Assembly: GCF_003946345.1 (NCBI RefSeq)
Contig: NZ_RHNY01000008.1
Location: 1-64,000, forward strand
From: Levilactobacillus tongjiangensis
GTDB taxonomy: Bacteria; Bacillota; Bacilli; Lactobacillales; Lactobacillaceae
Direction of reading: 5' to 3'
DNA: 64,000 bases
In this document: piece after piece, positions 7,444 through 16,589 of the stretch
Position numbering within the stretch: position 1 is the first letter of the stretch
Layout of the letters: every line of letters begins with the position of its first letter
Made by a program: the position numbers and the translations under genes
The notes under the pieces: generated by a model
The model's database searches: none
The model's input: the letters and a program-made list of their open reading frames with translations, nothing else
What the model was told of the DNA's origin: nothing

Positions 7444-9402
7444 ATGGCGTTAGCTGTGCAACCAGAGGATCTATTTGCCTTGCGTCCGCTGGCTCAACCA
7501 GTAAGTGATGGGCAACGGGTCTACTTTGTTGAAAGTCAACTAGACCAACTGCAGAATAAGTCCGTGGCAGCGGTGTTTAGCGTTGACCTGAAGGATGGGA
7601 GTGACCGGCGTCGTTGGAGCCCGGCAGATGTGCAGGTCGCACAACTGGCATTGAGTCCCAGTCATCGCTACTTGGCGTTTACCGGAAAAGTGGGGGAACA
7701 TACCCAGCTCTTCATGGTGCCACTAGATGGTGGTGCCCCCGAACAGGTTACACGAGGCGATGCTGATGTTCAACAACCAGTGTGGGAAACTCATGCAGAC
7801 GTGTTGTATTTTCAAACGACCACTGGTGCCATTGAGCAGCCGACTTGGCCAGAGCCCCACGTGATCGATCACTTACATTATCAAGAAAATGGGCGTGGCC
7901 TATTACCACAAGGCTTAACGTATCAGTGTATCCGGTACAATTGTGCTAATCGCGATCAATCAGTTGTCTTAGAACGATCAACGGCGTTTAACGTGACGGC
8001 AGCTAGTGATCAAGGTCTGGTCTACGATACGAAACGTTTGCCATTGGATGAACACGACTTTAGTACTGGCGTCTACTGGCATTCCTTTGCTGGCGCAGGC
8101 GATGTTTTGCTCAATCAGCAATTGCCCGCGGGAAGCTTTGGTCAAGGACGGCTGACAGCCTCCGGTGACCGCGTCGTGATGTGGGGTCAGGATAACCACG
8201 TTCCCAATGTCTCCCAATTTCACGCCTGGACGGTCAAAATAGACGGGACGGCACTAACTGACGTGACGGCGACCCGCGACGTTGAGGTCGGCAACATGCT
8301 GGCAATTGATAGCCAGCAGCGACTGAGTAACCAATTTGTGGCGTGGCTGACGCCGACTCGAATACTGACTCTGGAAAATATTCACGGCCGCGTTCAACTG
8401 GTTGTTCAATCAGACCAGGATCCAGCACCCGCGCGAGTATTATTGGGTGGTGACCGGGCGATTACAGATTTTGGCGTTGTGGATGCCCAGACCATTGTCT
8501 TTACCGAAACGACCATGACCCATGTGAGTCGATTAGGCGTGTTGAACGTAGCAACTGGTGTTGAACGACAGCTGGTCAATCCGAACGCGACTTACGAGGC
8601 AAAACACGCGTTGGTTGCTGGACAACGTTTTACGTTTGCTGGTGCCGAGGACTGGCCGATTGAAGGCTGGTATTTCCCGCCAGTTCAGGAAACGCCAACA
8701 CATCCGGCGGTACTCTACGTCCACGGTGGGCCGCAGGTGGACTTTGGCTATGGCTTCTACCATGAGCTGCAGTATTTAGCCGGCCAGGGATATGGCGTCA
8801 TTACCATCAATCCGCGAGGTGGTAACAGTTACGGTCAGGACTTTGAAACGGCCGTCATTGGGCACTACGGCGAAGGTGACTTTGAAGACCTCATGTTGGG
8901 CGTCAATGCGGCGCTGGCATTGGATTCAAGGATTGATGAGCGACAGCTTTGTGTCACTGGTGGCTCGTACGGCGGGTTCATGACGAACTGGATTGAAACA
9001 CATACCAGTCGGTTTGCTGCGGCGGTAACGCAGCGGTCAATTTCAAATTGGATCAGTTTTTACGGAACCAGCGATATTGGCTACTACTTTACGCCTTGGG
9101 AGCTGCAGCAGGATATGTCGGATATTTCAGCCCTCTGGCGTTTCTCACCGCTGGCCTACGTTAAGCAGGCCACAACACCCCTGTTGGTACTTCACGGGAC
9201 CAATGACCTACGTTGTCCGGCAACACAGGGTGAGGAGTTCTACGTGGGTCTTAAGGAGGCAGGGGTGGAGACTCAGCTGGTTCTCTATCCGGAGTCGACC
9301 CATGAGTTGTCCCGGTCGGGGTTGCCCAATTTACGGGTCGACCGGTTAAAACGAATTCAGCAGTGGTTCCAGGACCACTTACCACATGAGGAGGAAATTT
9401 AA
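7444..9402 (+). CDS. S9-family (prolyl oligopeptidase-type) serine peptidase
   Basis: A 652-residue protein with an N-terminal beta-propeller-like part (repeated short beta blades, WD40-like, about residues 20-380) and a C-terminal alpha/beta hydrolase domain. The catalytic triad can be placed: Ser508 in GGSYGGF, Asp588 in GTNDLRCP and His620 in STHELS. This is the acylaminoacyl-peptidase/dipeptidyl-peptidase subfamily, cytoplasmic since no signal peptide is seen. It would cleave short peptides from a blocked or proline-containing N-terminus; exact specificity is not readable. proC follows two bases after the stop, suggesting that peptide-derived proline or its precursors are handled together (inference). 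Confidence 0.9.
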   Translation: MALAVQPEDLFALRPLAQPVSDGQRVYFVESQLDQLQNKSVAAVFSVDLKDGSDRRRWSPADVQVAQLALSPSHRYLAFTGKVGEHTQLFMVPLDGGAPEQVTRGDADVQQPVWETHADVLYFQTTTGAIEQPTWPEPHVIDHLHYQENGRGLLPQGLTYQCIRYNCANRDQSVVLERSTAFNVTAASDQGLVYDTKRLPLDEHDFSTGVYWHSFAGAGDVLLNQQLPAGSFGQGRLTASGDRVVMWGQDNHVPNVSQFHAWTVKIDGTALTDVTATRDVEVGNMLAIDSQQRLSNQFVAWLTPTRILTLENIHGRVQLVVQSDQDPAPARVLLGGDRAITDFGVVDAQTIVFTETTMTHVSRLGVLNVATGVERQLVNPNATYEAKHALVAGQRFTFAGAEDWPIEGWYFPPVQETPTHPAVLYVHGGPQVDFGYGFYHELQYLAGQGYGVITINPRGGNSYGQDFETAVIGHYGEGDFEDLMLGVNAALALDSRIDERQLCVTGGSYGGFMTNWIETHTSRFAAAVTQRSISNWISFYGTSDIGYYFTPWELQQDMSDISALWRFSPLAYVKQATTPLLVLHGTNDLRCPATQGEEFYVGLKEAGVETQLVLYPESTHELSRSGLPNLRVDRLKRIQQWFQDHLPHEEEI

Positions 9403-9404
9403 CG

Positions 9405-10208
9405 ATGAAAATTGGGTTTATTGGTGTTGGTGGCATGGCAAAAGCCATTATTGGTGGCTTATTAAACGCGCAGACATTTGCACCAGCGGATATTTTGGTG
9501 CATAGCCACCGGCAAGAAAGTTACGGGCCGTATGCGCAAGAACATGGACTAGTTGCGGCTGATAGCAACGTTGCCGTGGCACAAGATAGTGATCTGGTGG
9601 TCCTGGCCGTGACGCCTAACGTGGCGGTTAAGGTACTGCAGGAAATTGCACCGCAGTTAGTTGCGGGTGAGAAAACGCTAATTTCTATCGTTGCCGGCCT
9701 ATCCTTGGCGGAGATGCGTCAGGTCGTAGGCGCTGACCTACCGATCTTACGGACGCTGCCCAACGTTAACGTTGAGGTCGGTGCGGGGATGACAGCGGTC
9801 GCGGCGAATAATCAACTGACTGGCAATCAATTGACTGCGGCACTTCGGGTCTTTAACACTATCGGGTCGACGACCACGTTAGCGGAAGATCAGTTTGGGG
9901 TCTTCAGTGCCCTGGCTGGGAGTTCACCTGCCTACATTGACTTCTTCATTGATAGTCTGAGTCGGGCCGGGGTCAAGCATGGTTTGAGCAAAGAACAGGC
10001 AACTCAAATTGCCGCCCAGGCCACGTTGGGTTCGGCCAAAATGGTATTGGAGAGTGATAAGATTCCGTTCGCTTTGATCGACCAGGTAGCTTCACCAGGT
10101 GGTAGCACCATTGCGGGGTTATTGGCGATGGAAGAAGCTGGTCTGATGACGGCAGTCGTGAAAGGCATTGACGCCACCATCAAACGGGATGCTGGGGGTC
10201 CCGCCTAA
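9405..10208 (+). CDS. proC: Pyrroline-5-carboxylate reductase
   Basis: A 267-residue enzyme that makes the last step of proline synthesis: it reduces pyrroline-5-carboxylate with NAD(P)H. The dinucleotide motif GFIGVGGMA (4-12) opens the Rossmann domain, and the conserved C-terminal dimer region LAGSSPAY and ASPGGSTIAGL follow. Length is normal. The RBS GAGGAGG sits inside the end of the preceding S9 peptidase gene, so the two are translationally close and share an operon. proA and proB are not in the window. Confidence 0.95.
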   Translation: MKIGFIGVGGMAKAIIGGLLNAQTFAPADILVHSHRQESYGPYAQEHGLVAADSNVAVAQDSDLVVLAVTPNVAVKVLQEIAPQLVAGEKTLISIVAGLSLAEMRQVVGADLPILRTLPNVNVEVGAGMTAVAANNQLTGNQLTAALRVFNTIGSTTTLAEDQFGVFSALAGSSPAYIDFFIDSLSRAGVKHGLSKEQATQIAAQATLGSAKMVLESDKIPFALIDQVASPGGSTIAGLLAMEEAGLMTAVVKGIDATIKRDAGGPA

Positions 10209-10231
10209 CGACCGGTAGCTCAAGCTAGATA

Positions 10232-10267
10232 CAACTGAATTTATGATGACTGTCAGTTGCCTTTTTG
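10232..10267 (+). terminator. Terminator after proC
   Basis: A 7-bp stem CAACTGA/TCAGTTG with a 14-base loop, followed by CCTTTTTGG. Its 3' arm overlaps the -35 of the nagA promoter. Confidence 0.75.
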
Positions 10268-10285
10268 GTCTATACCGATTATAAT
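10257..10285 (+). promoter_or_regulatory. nagA promoter with overlapping NagR-type operator
   Basis: TTGCCT (10257-10262) and TATAAT (10280-10285) have a 17-base spacer. The spacer contains TGGTCTATACCGAT (10266-10279), which matches the reverse complement of the NagR 'dre' consensus as recalled (TGATCTATACCAAT) at 12 of 14 positions. A repressor here would block RNA polymerase. The GntR gene two genes downstream is the obvious binder. The promoter placement is seen; the binding is inferred. Confidence 0.65.
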
Positions 10286-10327
10286 ATCAGTGTTGACTAA
10301 ATGTGACATTTGATGAGGAGGAGACTC

Positions 10328-11470
10328 ATGAGTATTGTTTTAAAGCACGCAAAGATTTATACCGGTGACGAGGTTATCAATGATGGCTACATTCGGTTCG
10401 ACCAACAAATTGAAGCGGTGGGCCCCGTGGCGGATTTCCGGCCACTTCCCGCTGACGAGATTCAGGTTGTGACGGGCCGGACCATTGTCCCCGGATTCAT
10501 CGATGTGCATAGCCATGGTGGCTATGGATATGATAGTATGGATGGGGAACCAGACCAAATTGATAAGATGGTTAACCTGATGGCGCAAGAAGGGATTACG
10601 TCGATTTTTCCAACTACCATGACACAGTCTAACGAGGCCATTGACCACGCCATGCGTGGAATTGCGACTGCTGCTGAACGGAACCCCATTATCCAGGGGG
10701 TTCACTTGGAAGGACCATTTATTGCGGCGATTTTTAAGGGCGCTCAGCCAGAAAAGTATATTAAAGATCCGGATGTTCATTTGCTAGACCACTGGAATCA
10801 ATTATCCGGCGGCCGGGTCAAGCTGATTACCTACGCACCAGAAGATGCCGGTGCCAAGAACTTTGAAGCTTACTGTTTGGCAAATAACATTGTGCCATCC
10901 GTTGGTCATTCCAATGCTACCCGGGAACAACTCCTGACCAGTCGGGCCACTCACGTTACGCATTTGTACAATGCCCAGCGTGGCTTACGGCACCGGGAAC
11001 CTGGCGTAACGGGGCATGCGATGTTGGAAGACAACCTGTACTGCGAATTAATTTGTGATGGGTTCCACATTGTTCCCGATATGATCAAGCTTGCGTACGA
11101 ACAAAAGGGCCAACATCGTTTGGAACTGGTGACCGATTCAATGCGAGCTAAGGGGATGCCCGAAGGGGTTAGCGAATTGGGCGGTCAGAAGGTTATCGTG
11201 AAGGACCGGCAAGCGCGATTGGAGAGTGGCAACTTAGCCGGGTCCGTCTTACGCTTCGATGAGGCGTTCAGAAATGTGATTGCCTTTACCGGATGTGACG
11301 TGGACGCAGCCGTGCAGATGAGCTCGGTCAATCAAGCAGAAGAGTTTGGTCTGACTCAAAAGGGCAAGCTCGTAGTGGGCCGCGATGCCGATTTAAACTT
11401 GTTAACTTCAGACCTGCAAGTAGAAACGACTTATAGCTTAGGTCGTCATATTCAGGCCGCAACAGACTAA
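10328..11470 (+). CDS. nagA: N-acetylglucosamine-6-phosphate deacetylase
   Basis: A 380-residue amidohydrolase that deacetylates GlcNAc-6-phosphate to glucosamine-6-phosphate. Metal and substrate residues are visible: H61-x-H63 (DVHSHGG), E128 (HLEGPF), H194 (VGHSNA), H212 (HLYNAQ) and the catalytic D270 (LVTDS). The start chosen is the ATG after AGGAGGAGA; an upstream in-frame TTG/ATG overlaps that RBS. It is followed after 35 bases by its probable repressor. nagB is not adjacent. Confidence 0.94.
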   Translation: MSIVLKHAKIYTGDEVINDGYIRFDQQIEAVGPVADFRPLPADEIQVVTGRTIVPGFIDVHSHGGYGYDSMDGEPDQIDKMVNLMAQEGITSIFPTTMTQSNEAIDHAMRGIATAAERNPIIQGVHLEGPFIAAIFKGAQPEKYIKDPDVHLLDHWNQLSGGRVKLITYAPEDAGAKNFEAYCLANNIVPSVGHSNATREQLLTSRATHVTHLYNAQRGLRHREPGVTGHAMLEDNLYCELICDGFHIVPDMIKLAYEQKGQHRLELVTDSMRAKGMPEGVSELGGQKVIVKDRQARLESGNLAGSVLRFDEAFRNVIAFTGCDVDAAVQMSSVNQAEEFGLTQKGKLVVGRDADLNLLTSDLQVETTYSLGRHIQAATD

Positions 11471-11505
11471 AAATTGTAGTGATTCGAGAAGGGACGTTGG
11501 GTGCT

Positions 11506-12207
11506 GTGAGTTCACCGATTTATATTCAAATTCATAATGATATCAAACGAGCAATCGAAGCGGGAAAGTGGGCGGTTGGCGACCGGATTCCATCGGAACG
11601 AGAGTTGTCTCGAGATTTTGATGTGAGTCGGATGACTCTGCGCCAAGCGATTCAAACCCTGGTCGATGAAGGAATATTGGAGCGCCAAGTGGGTTCAGGA
11701 ACCTATGTGGCCAACCAAAAAGTACAGGAAAAGATGTCTGGGGTCACGAGTTTTACGGACCTCATGCTGACGCAAGGCAAACAGCCAACGAGTAAGACTA
11801 TTTCTTACCACGTTATGAACCCTTCCCTGAGTGAGGCTGAAAAGCTGAAGCTTAAGGAAGATGATCAGGTCCTGCGGATGGAGCGGATTCGTTACGGCGA
11901 CGATGTTCCCATCTGTTTTGAAGTGGCCACTGTTCCAGAAAAACTGGTTGATGGATTAAATAAAAAAGAAGTTACGAGCTCGCTGTACCGGGCACTGGAG
12001 GATAAGAAGAGCTTGAATCCAGGCAAGGCACAACAGACGGTTTCCGCCATGTCCGCTTCCGAACGGATTGCAGAATACCTCAAGATTAAGCGGGGAGATG
12101 CCATCTTACGGTTGCGGCAAGTAACTTATTTACAAGATGGAACGCCGTTCGAATACGTTCGCACGCAATACGTGGGTGAACGCTTTGAGTTCTATTTGGA
12201 AAAATAG
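11506..12207 (+). CDS. nagR: GntR/HutC-family transcriptional regulator, probable NagR
   Basis: A 233-residue regulator: N-terminal winged helix (conserved GDRIPSERELS and SRMTLRQAI, about residues 5-70) and a C-terminal UTRA effector domain (about 90-230) of the HutC subfamily, which includes the GlcNAc-6-phosphate/GlcN-6-phosphate sensor NagR. The GTG start at 11506 is preceded by AGAAGGGA at good spacing; an in-frame GTG at 11479 has no RBS. Linkage to nagA and the operator-like site in the nagA promoter support autoregulation. Binding to the region upstream of the IIB-like gene at 546 is inferred. Confidence 0.85.
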   Translation: MSSPIYIQIHNDIKRAIEAGKWAVGDRIPSERELSRDFDVSRMTLRQAIQTLVDEGILERQVGSGTYVANQKVQEKMSGVTSFTDLMLTQGKQPTSKTISYHVMNPSLSEAEKLKLKEDDQVLRMERIRYGDDVPICFEVATVPEKLVDGLNKKEVTSSLYRALEDKKSLNPGKAQQTVSAMSASERIAEYLKIKRGDAILRLRQVTYLQDGTPFEYVRTQYVGERFEFYLEK

Positions 12208-12214
12208 TCAGTAA

Positions 12215-12262
12215 AAATGCCTCACAAAGGGTTAGTCTAGCTAACGAGATTGTGAGGCATTT
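12215..12262. terminator. Hairpin terminator, more convincing on the minus strand
   Basis: A 12-bp perfect stem AAATGCCTCACA/TGTGAGGCATTT with an inner GTTAG/CTAAC hairpin. On the plus strand the T tract is short; on the minus strand the stem is followed by TTTTTAC. It closes nagR and may also stop transcripts coming from the tagA side. Confidence 0.7.
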
Positions 12263-12287
12263 GCTGTAACTAAATGGTGATGAACTG

Positions 12288-12754
12288 CTGCCTCCGGTTG
12301 TTAGGGGCGACGGTGGCTGTGGGGACCGCTTCCGGCCTGAGAAGCGGTCCTTCAGCTCGACTTGAAGCTTCACTTAGAACCGTGAATCTCCAAGCTCGTC
12401 CCGTAGTGTAAAACCGAGAGAAACGCCCGCTTTAACGCCACCGACACGGCCACCGTCCCCCCTAACAACCTGCGGCTACATGTTGTTTTCAGTGGCAAAT
12501 TTATGTTCACTGCAGGTTTAGTCGGGGTGTTCTAATTCAGGTCCTTTTAGGACGATGTACATTAACTAGAATTGACCTCAGATGTCAATGAAATGAGGCC
12601 TAAACAAAAGGTGGCAATATCCATTCATCGGACACAGCCACCTTGAAAATAGTATTTTTAGTTGAGGTTGCAAAGCTACAGTTGAGCCGGAGGACCGCCC
12701 CTCAGGCCGGAGGCGGTCCCCACAGCAGCGACCATCCCTGACAGCCGGAGGCAG
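12288..12754. repeat. Non-coding island of large palindromic repeats
   Basis: A 63-base arm (12288-12350) is repeated in inverted orientation at 12692-12754; both arms share CTGCCTCCGG, GCTGTGGGGACCGC, TCCGGCCTGAG and GCGGTCC. A third partial inverted copy at about 12446-12478 (CCACCGTCCCCCCTAACAAC) can pair with 12291-12322. The stretch between nagR and tagA (553 bases) holds no convincing gene. It is GC-rich relative to other gaps here. A short relative of the arm lies at 33786-33818. Confidence 0.8.
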
Positions 12755-12760
12755 ATATAA

Positions 12761-13495
12761 CTATCTCGACTGTTTAGCTTGGCGCCGAACTAGGTGCAAA
12801 TAGTGGGGGATGACCGCGATTCGCTTGAGCCGCTTAGGTTCCTTGACCGTGCGGTACAGCCATTCCAGGTGGTGTTTTTGCCAGAATTCTGGTGCGCGGA
12901 CCACGGCGCCAGCTAGCACGTCGAAACTGCCACCAACGCCCATCCACAGGCCCTTAGTGGTGTGCCGGTGGGCGTTAATGAACCGTTCCTGTTTTGGAAA
13001 ACCTAGCGCAGCGAAGACCATGTCGGGCTGCTTGTCTGCAATGTCAGCAATGATTTCGGCGTCGTCTTCAAAATAGCCGTCGTGCATACCAGCAATAACC
13101 AGGCCGGGGAACTGGACGTCTAGCACCCGCTTTAGCTGAGCAATGACGACTGGCTTAGCACCCACAAAGTAGGCGGAACGGTGGTTATCACTGGCCCAGT
13201 TCAGTAACGCTTCCAGCGTATCAAAGCCGGTGATGCGTTCTGGTAAGGGCTGCTTCAGAATCTTAGCCCCGTCTAGGATACCAACGCCATCTGGTGTGAT
13301 GAAGTCGGCGGTATGTATCAGATCACGGTAGTCTGGATGGTCGTGAGCGTACATCGCGATTTCTGGATTGGCCGTAACTACGAAGGTGTTTTGTTGGTCA
13401 ACGATGCGTTGCTTGAGAACTTTGAGCAACTCGTCTGCGGTCGTTTTAACGAACGGAATATCAAGGACCGTGACGGTCGGAAATGTAGTTTGCAT
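12761..13495 (-). CDS. tagA: WecG/TagA-family glycosyltransferase
   Basis: A 244-residue enzyme of the WecG/TagA/CpsF family, which transfers N-acetylmannosamine (or a related sugar) to undecaprenyl-PP-GlcNAc in teichoic-acid or exopolysaccharide synthesis. Family blocks visible: TANPEIAMYA (about 41-50), a D-rich FITPDGVGI (about 66-74), YFVGAKP, and ALGFPKQERF near residue 175 with the C-terminal basic tail. The start is ATG with AAAGGAG upstream. It stands alone on the minus strand between the repeat island and divergently transcribed pncB. The exact acceptor is unknown. Confidence 0.88.
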   Translation of the reverse strand: MQTTFPTVTVLDIPFVKTTADELLKVLKQRIVDQQNTFVVTANPEIAMYAHDHPDYRDLIHTADFITPDGVGILDGAKILKQPLPERITGFDTLEALLNWASDNHRSAYFVGAKPVVIAQLKRVLDVQFPGLVIAGMHDGYFEDDAEIIADIADKQPDMVFAALGFPKQERFINAHRHTTKGLWMGVGGSFDVLAGAVVRAPEFWQKHHLEWLYRTVKEPKRLKRIAVIPHYLHLVRRQAKQSR

Positions 13496-13578
13496 GGCGG
13501 TGCTCCTTTCGAGATTGTCATGGAAACGAATAAAGCTTCCGTGACCACACTAAATTGTATGACGCTTAATTTGATTCA

Positions 13579-13587
13579 TGCTAAAAT
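13579..13587 (+). promoter_or_regulatory. Extended -10 promoter of pncB
   Basis: TGC-TAAAAT, about 70 bases before the start; no -35 at ideal spacing (TTGTAT is 21 bases upstream). Confidence 0.5.
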
Positions 13588-13655
13588 GTACCTATTGGAT
13601 TTAAAAACAAACACAAATAGTCTGGCTTGAAAGATAGCCAAGGGAGTAGCTCATT

Positions 13656-15122
13656 ATGACGAATTTGTATCCTGACGACAGTCAGACCCTGCATACGGAT
13701 GCGTATCAAATCAACATGATTCAGACGTATTACGAAGAAGGTATCGCAGATAAGCGTGCCGTCTTTGAAGTTTTCTTCCGTAAGATGCCGTTTAGAAACG
13801 GGTACGGCGTCTTTGCCGGTTTGGAACACATTGTCCATTATATCGAAAATCTTCATTTTTCCCAAACGGATATTGATTACTTACGAGAAGCTGAAGATTA
13901 TTCAGAAGATTTTTTAAATTACTTAGCCAATTTTAAATTCAGAGGATCGATTCGTTCAGCGGTTGAAGGTGAATTAGTCTACGCCCACGAACCCTTACTC
14001 CAAGTCGAAGGCCCCTTGGCAGATTGCCAATTGGTAGAAACGGCTATTTTAAACATCGTGAACTATCAAACGTTGATTGCCACGAAGGCTGCACGAATTC
14101 GTTCAGTGGCTGGTGATGACGCCCTGATGGAATTTGGGACGCGGCGGGCCCAAGAGTTTGATGCTGCCATCTGGGGAACGCGGGCCGCTTACATTGGTGG
14201 TTTCGACGCGACTTCTAATGTGCGTGCTGGTAAAATTTTTGGTATTCCCATCAGTGGAACTCACGCTCACGCTTTGATTCAGACTTATGGTAACGATTAC
14301 GACGGGTTCATGGCTTACGCTAAGACCCACCATGATTGTGTCTTCTTGATCGATACGTATGACACGTTGCGGAGTGGCTTACCTAATGCCATTCGTGTGG
14401 CTAAGGAAATGGGCGACAAGATCAACTTCCAAGGCGTGCGAATTGATTCTGGAGACATGGCCTACATTTCAAAGCGCGTGCGGCAGGAGCTGGACGAAGC
14501 TGGTTTTCCAAATGCCAAGATTTATGCCTCTAACGACTTGGATGAAAAAACGATTCAAAGTTTGAAGATGCAAGGGGCTAAGATTGATGTCTGGGGGATT
14601 GGGACTAAGCTGATTACGGCGTTTGACCAACCCGCACTGGGCGCCGTTTACAAGATGGTGTCTATTGCCGACGAAGACGGGAACATGCACGGCACCATCA
14701 AGCTGTCTAACAATGCCGAAAAGGTGACGACACCTGGTAAGAAACAGGTTTGGCGGATCACCAAGAAGGCTGACGGCAAGACTGAAGGGGACTACATTAC
14801 CTTGATCGATGAGGATCCTCGACGTGAAGAGTCCATTTTCATGTTTAATCCCAACTACACCTACATTAATAAAACTATCAATGATTTCAACGCCCGGCCA
14901 ATTTTACAGCCGATTTTTGAAAGCGGTCAATTGGTTTACGAGCTCCCAACTTTGGAAGCTGCACGGGACCGTTGTCGTGGTGCCTTAGCTAACTTGTGGC
15001 CTGAGTACAAGCGGGATCTGAATCCGCAGAAGTACCCGGTTGATTTATCCGAGGACTGCTACAACCAGAAGATGGCTATTATCAAAGGAATTCATAATTA
15101 CGTTCAAAAGATGCCCGAATAG
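13656..15122 (+). CDS. pncB: Nicotinate phosphoribosyltransferase
   Basis: A 488-residue cytoplasmic enzyme that converts nicotinate and PRPP to nicotinate mononucleotide, the entry step of NAD salvage. Family blocks: TDAYQINM near the N-terminus, the active-site strand EFGTRRAQ (about 155-162), GTHAHA with the catalytic histidine region, and GVRIDSGDM. Length matches the long Gram-positive type. RBS AAGGGAG precedes the ATG. nadE follows 29 bases later, so the two form a salvage operon; de novo nad genes are absent here. Confidence 0.95.
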   Translation: MTNLYPDDSQTLHTDAYQINMIQTYYEEGIADKRAVFEVFFRKMPFRNGYGVFAGLEHIVHYIENLHFSQTDIDYLREAEDYSEDFLNYLANFKFRGSIRSAVEGELVYAHEPLLQVEGPLADCQLVETAILNIVNYQTLIATKAARIRSVAGDDALMEFGTRRAQEFDAAIWGTRAAYIGGFDATSNVRAGKIFGIPISGTHAHALIQTYGNDYDGFMAYAKTHHDCVFLIDTYDTLRSGLPNAIRVAKEMGDKINFQGVRIDSGDMAYISKRVRQELDEAGFPNAKIYASNDLDEKTIQSLKMQGAKIDVWGIGTKLITAFDQPALGAVYKMVSIADEDGNMHGTIKLSNNAEKVTTPGKKQVWRITKKADGKTEGDYITLIDEDPRREESIFMFNPNYTYINKTINDFNARPILQPIFESGQLVYELPTLEAARDRCRGALANLWPEYKRDLNPQKYPVDLSEDCYNQKMAIIKGIHNYVQKMPE

Positions 15123-15151
15123 AGTCGAGCAAAAACTAGGGGGCAAGTAGC

Positions 15152-15982
15152 ATGCGTGCTATGCAAAAGACGATTATTGAAGCTTTAAAGGTACAACCGA
15201 CCATCGATCCTGCCACGGAGGTTCGTCGCAGTGTGGACTTCTTGAAGGATTATTTAAAGCATTACGATTTCATGAAGACCTTAGTCTTAGGAATTTCTGG
15301 TGGACAAGATTCCACACTAACAGGAATCTTATGTGAACAGGCCGTGACTGAGTTACGTCAGGAAACAAATGATCGTGACTACCGGTTTATTGCGGTTCGC
15401 TTACCCTACGGTGAACAAGCAGATGAGGACGATGCCATGATGGCCATCGATTTCATGGGTGCCGATGAGGTTGAACGCGTCAACATTCAACCGGCGACGG
15501 ATGCTATGGTGGCCGCAGTGACTGCTAATGAGGAATCTGTGAGTGATTTCAATAAAGGCAATATCAAGGCACGGCAACGGATGATCGCGCAATACGCCAT
15601 TGCTGGTGCTCGCTCTGGGGCAGTTGTGGGAACGGACCACGCTGCGGAGGCCATCACCGGTTTCTACACGAAATTTGGGGATGGTGCGTCAGATATTTGT
15701 CCAATTTGGCGGCTGGATAAGCGCCAGGGTGCAGCTATGCTGGACTACCTAGGTGCCCCAGAGCACCTCTATAAGAAGGTGCCAACGGCTGATTTGGAAG
15801 AGAATCGGCCGGCACTTCCCGATGAGGTAGCCTTAGGGGTCCACTATGCTGACATTGATGCCTACCTGGAAGGGCACGACATTGATGCACAAGCGGCAGA
15901 AAAAATTGAGAATTGGTATCAAAAGACCGCGCACAAGCGGCATTTACCAGTCAACGTTTACGATACGTTCTGGCAGAAATAA
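15152..15982 (+). CDS. nadE: NH3-dependent NAD(+) synthetase
   Basis: A 276-residue enzyme that amidates nicotinate adenine dinucleotide to NAD with ATP and ammonia. The PP-loop SGGQDST (49-55) binds ATP, and GTDHAAEA and the later KVPTADLE blocks are present. There is no N-terminal nitrilase domain, so it is the ammonia-dependent type. The ATG at 15152 follows AGGGGG at 8 bases; ATG at 15161 is an alternative. It shares an operon with pncB; nadD is not in the window. Confidence 0.95.
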   Translation: MRAMQKTIIEALKVQPTIDPATEVRRSVDFLKDYLKHYDFMKTLVLGISGGQDSTLTGILCEQAVTELRQETNDRDYRFIAVRLPYGEQADEDDAMMAIDFMGADEVERVNIQPATDAMVAAVTANEESVSDFNKGNIKARQRMIAQYAIAGARSGAVVGTDHAAEAITGFYTKFGDGASDICPIWRLDKRQGAAMLDYLGAPEHLYKKVPTADLEENRPALPDEVALGVHYADIDAYLEGHDIDAQAAEKIENWYQKTAHKRHLPVNVYDTFWQK

Positions 15983-16003
15983 ACCAAGACGGAGGCCAAC
16001 AGA

Positions 16004-16438
16004 ATGCGTAAAAATAATATGAATGGGTACATCAACGTCTTATCGAAAGTTCTGCAAGGAACGGAAGACACTGCAGGAGAAATGAACGCGGACTTTGAAA
16101 CGATGCGTCAAGCCATCGATAATGGTACCGTTGGGGACTTGTCCCAAGTTGAACTGCAAAAAATTGCGGACAATTTTCAACGCGGTACTGATGGTTACGA
16201 AGATAAGTTGAATCAACTTGAACAAGCCAGTGCCCCAGTCCGGGTATTGGGCAAGCACAAGTCTCTGGTAGCGGCTTACCGGGTGTACGCTGAGGCTTGT
16301 CAGTCAATGACTGATAGTTTAGACGTGGAACACCAAGCGGTTGACCAGGCAGCGTTTGATGAAGCCGAAAAAACGCAAGAGAATGCCATGGGTAAAGTGA
16401 CTGCGGCAATTCAACGGATTATGAGCAGTCCAATGTAG
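16004..16438 (+). CDS. Conserved hypothetical protein, all-helical
   Basis: A 144-residue acidic protein, rich in Ala, Gln and Glu, predicted to be helical throughout, with no signal peptide, membrane helix or Cys. I do not recognise a family. GGAGG lies before the ATG, and the gene follows nadE by 21 bases and precedes a strong terminator, so it is the third gene of the pncB-nadE transcript. A link to NAD metabolism rests only on that position. Confidence 0.75.
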   Translation: MRKNNMNGYINVLSKVLQGTEDTAGEMNADFETMRQAIDNGTVGDLSQVELQKIADNFQRGTDGYEDKLNQLEQASAPVRVLGKHKSLVAAYRVYAEACQSMTDSLDVEHQAVDQAAFDEAEKTQENAMGKVTAAIQRIMSSPM

Positions 16439-16457
16439 GGCGTTAAAACTCGTGAAG

Positions 16458-16503
16458 ATACGCAAGGATTCCGGTATTGGCGGAAACTCTTGCGTATTTT
16501 TTT
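16458..16503 (+). terminator. Terminator of the pncB-nadE operon
   Basis: Stem ATACGCAAG/CTTGCGTAT with an inner CCG/CGG pairing, followed by TTTTTTT. Confidence 0.93.
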
Positions 16504-16548
16504 GGCCGCTCGGGTTAGTCGAGTTATGGACGGTGGGCGGTCGTCCCA

Positions 16549-16557
16549 TGGTATAAT
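16549..16557 (+). promoter_or_regulatory. Extended -10 promoter of tex
   Basis: TGG-TATAAT, 33 bases before the tex start codon; the -35 region is weak. Confidence 0.6.
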
Positions 16558-16589
16558 GCAGGTATGACGAAACGTAACGGAGGGGTTGC

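Noticed and set aside
12086-12373. 95-codon minus-strand frame over the end of nagR and the repeat island
   Set aside because: It crosses the terminator hairpin, lacks an RBS and matches nothing.
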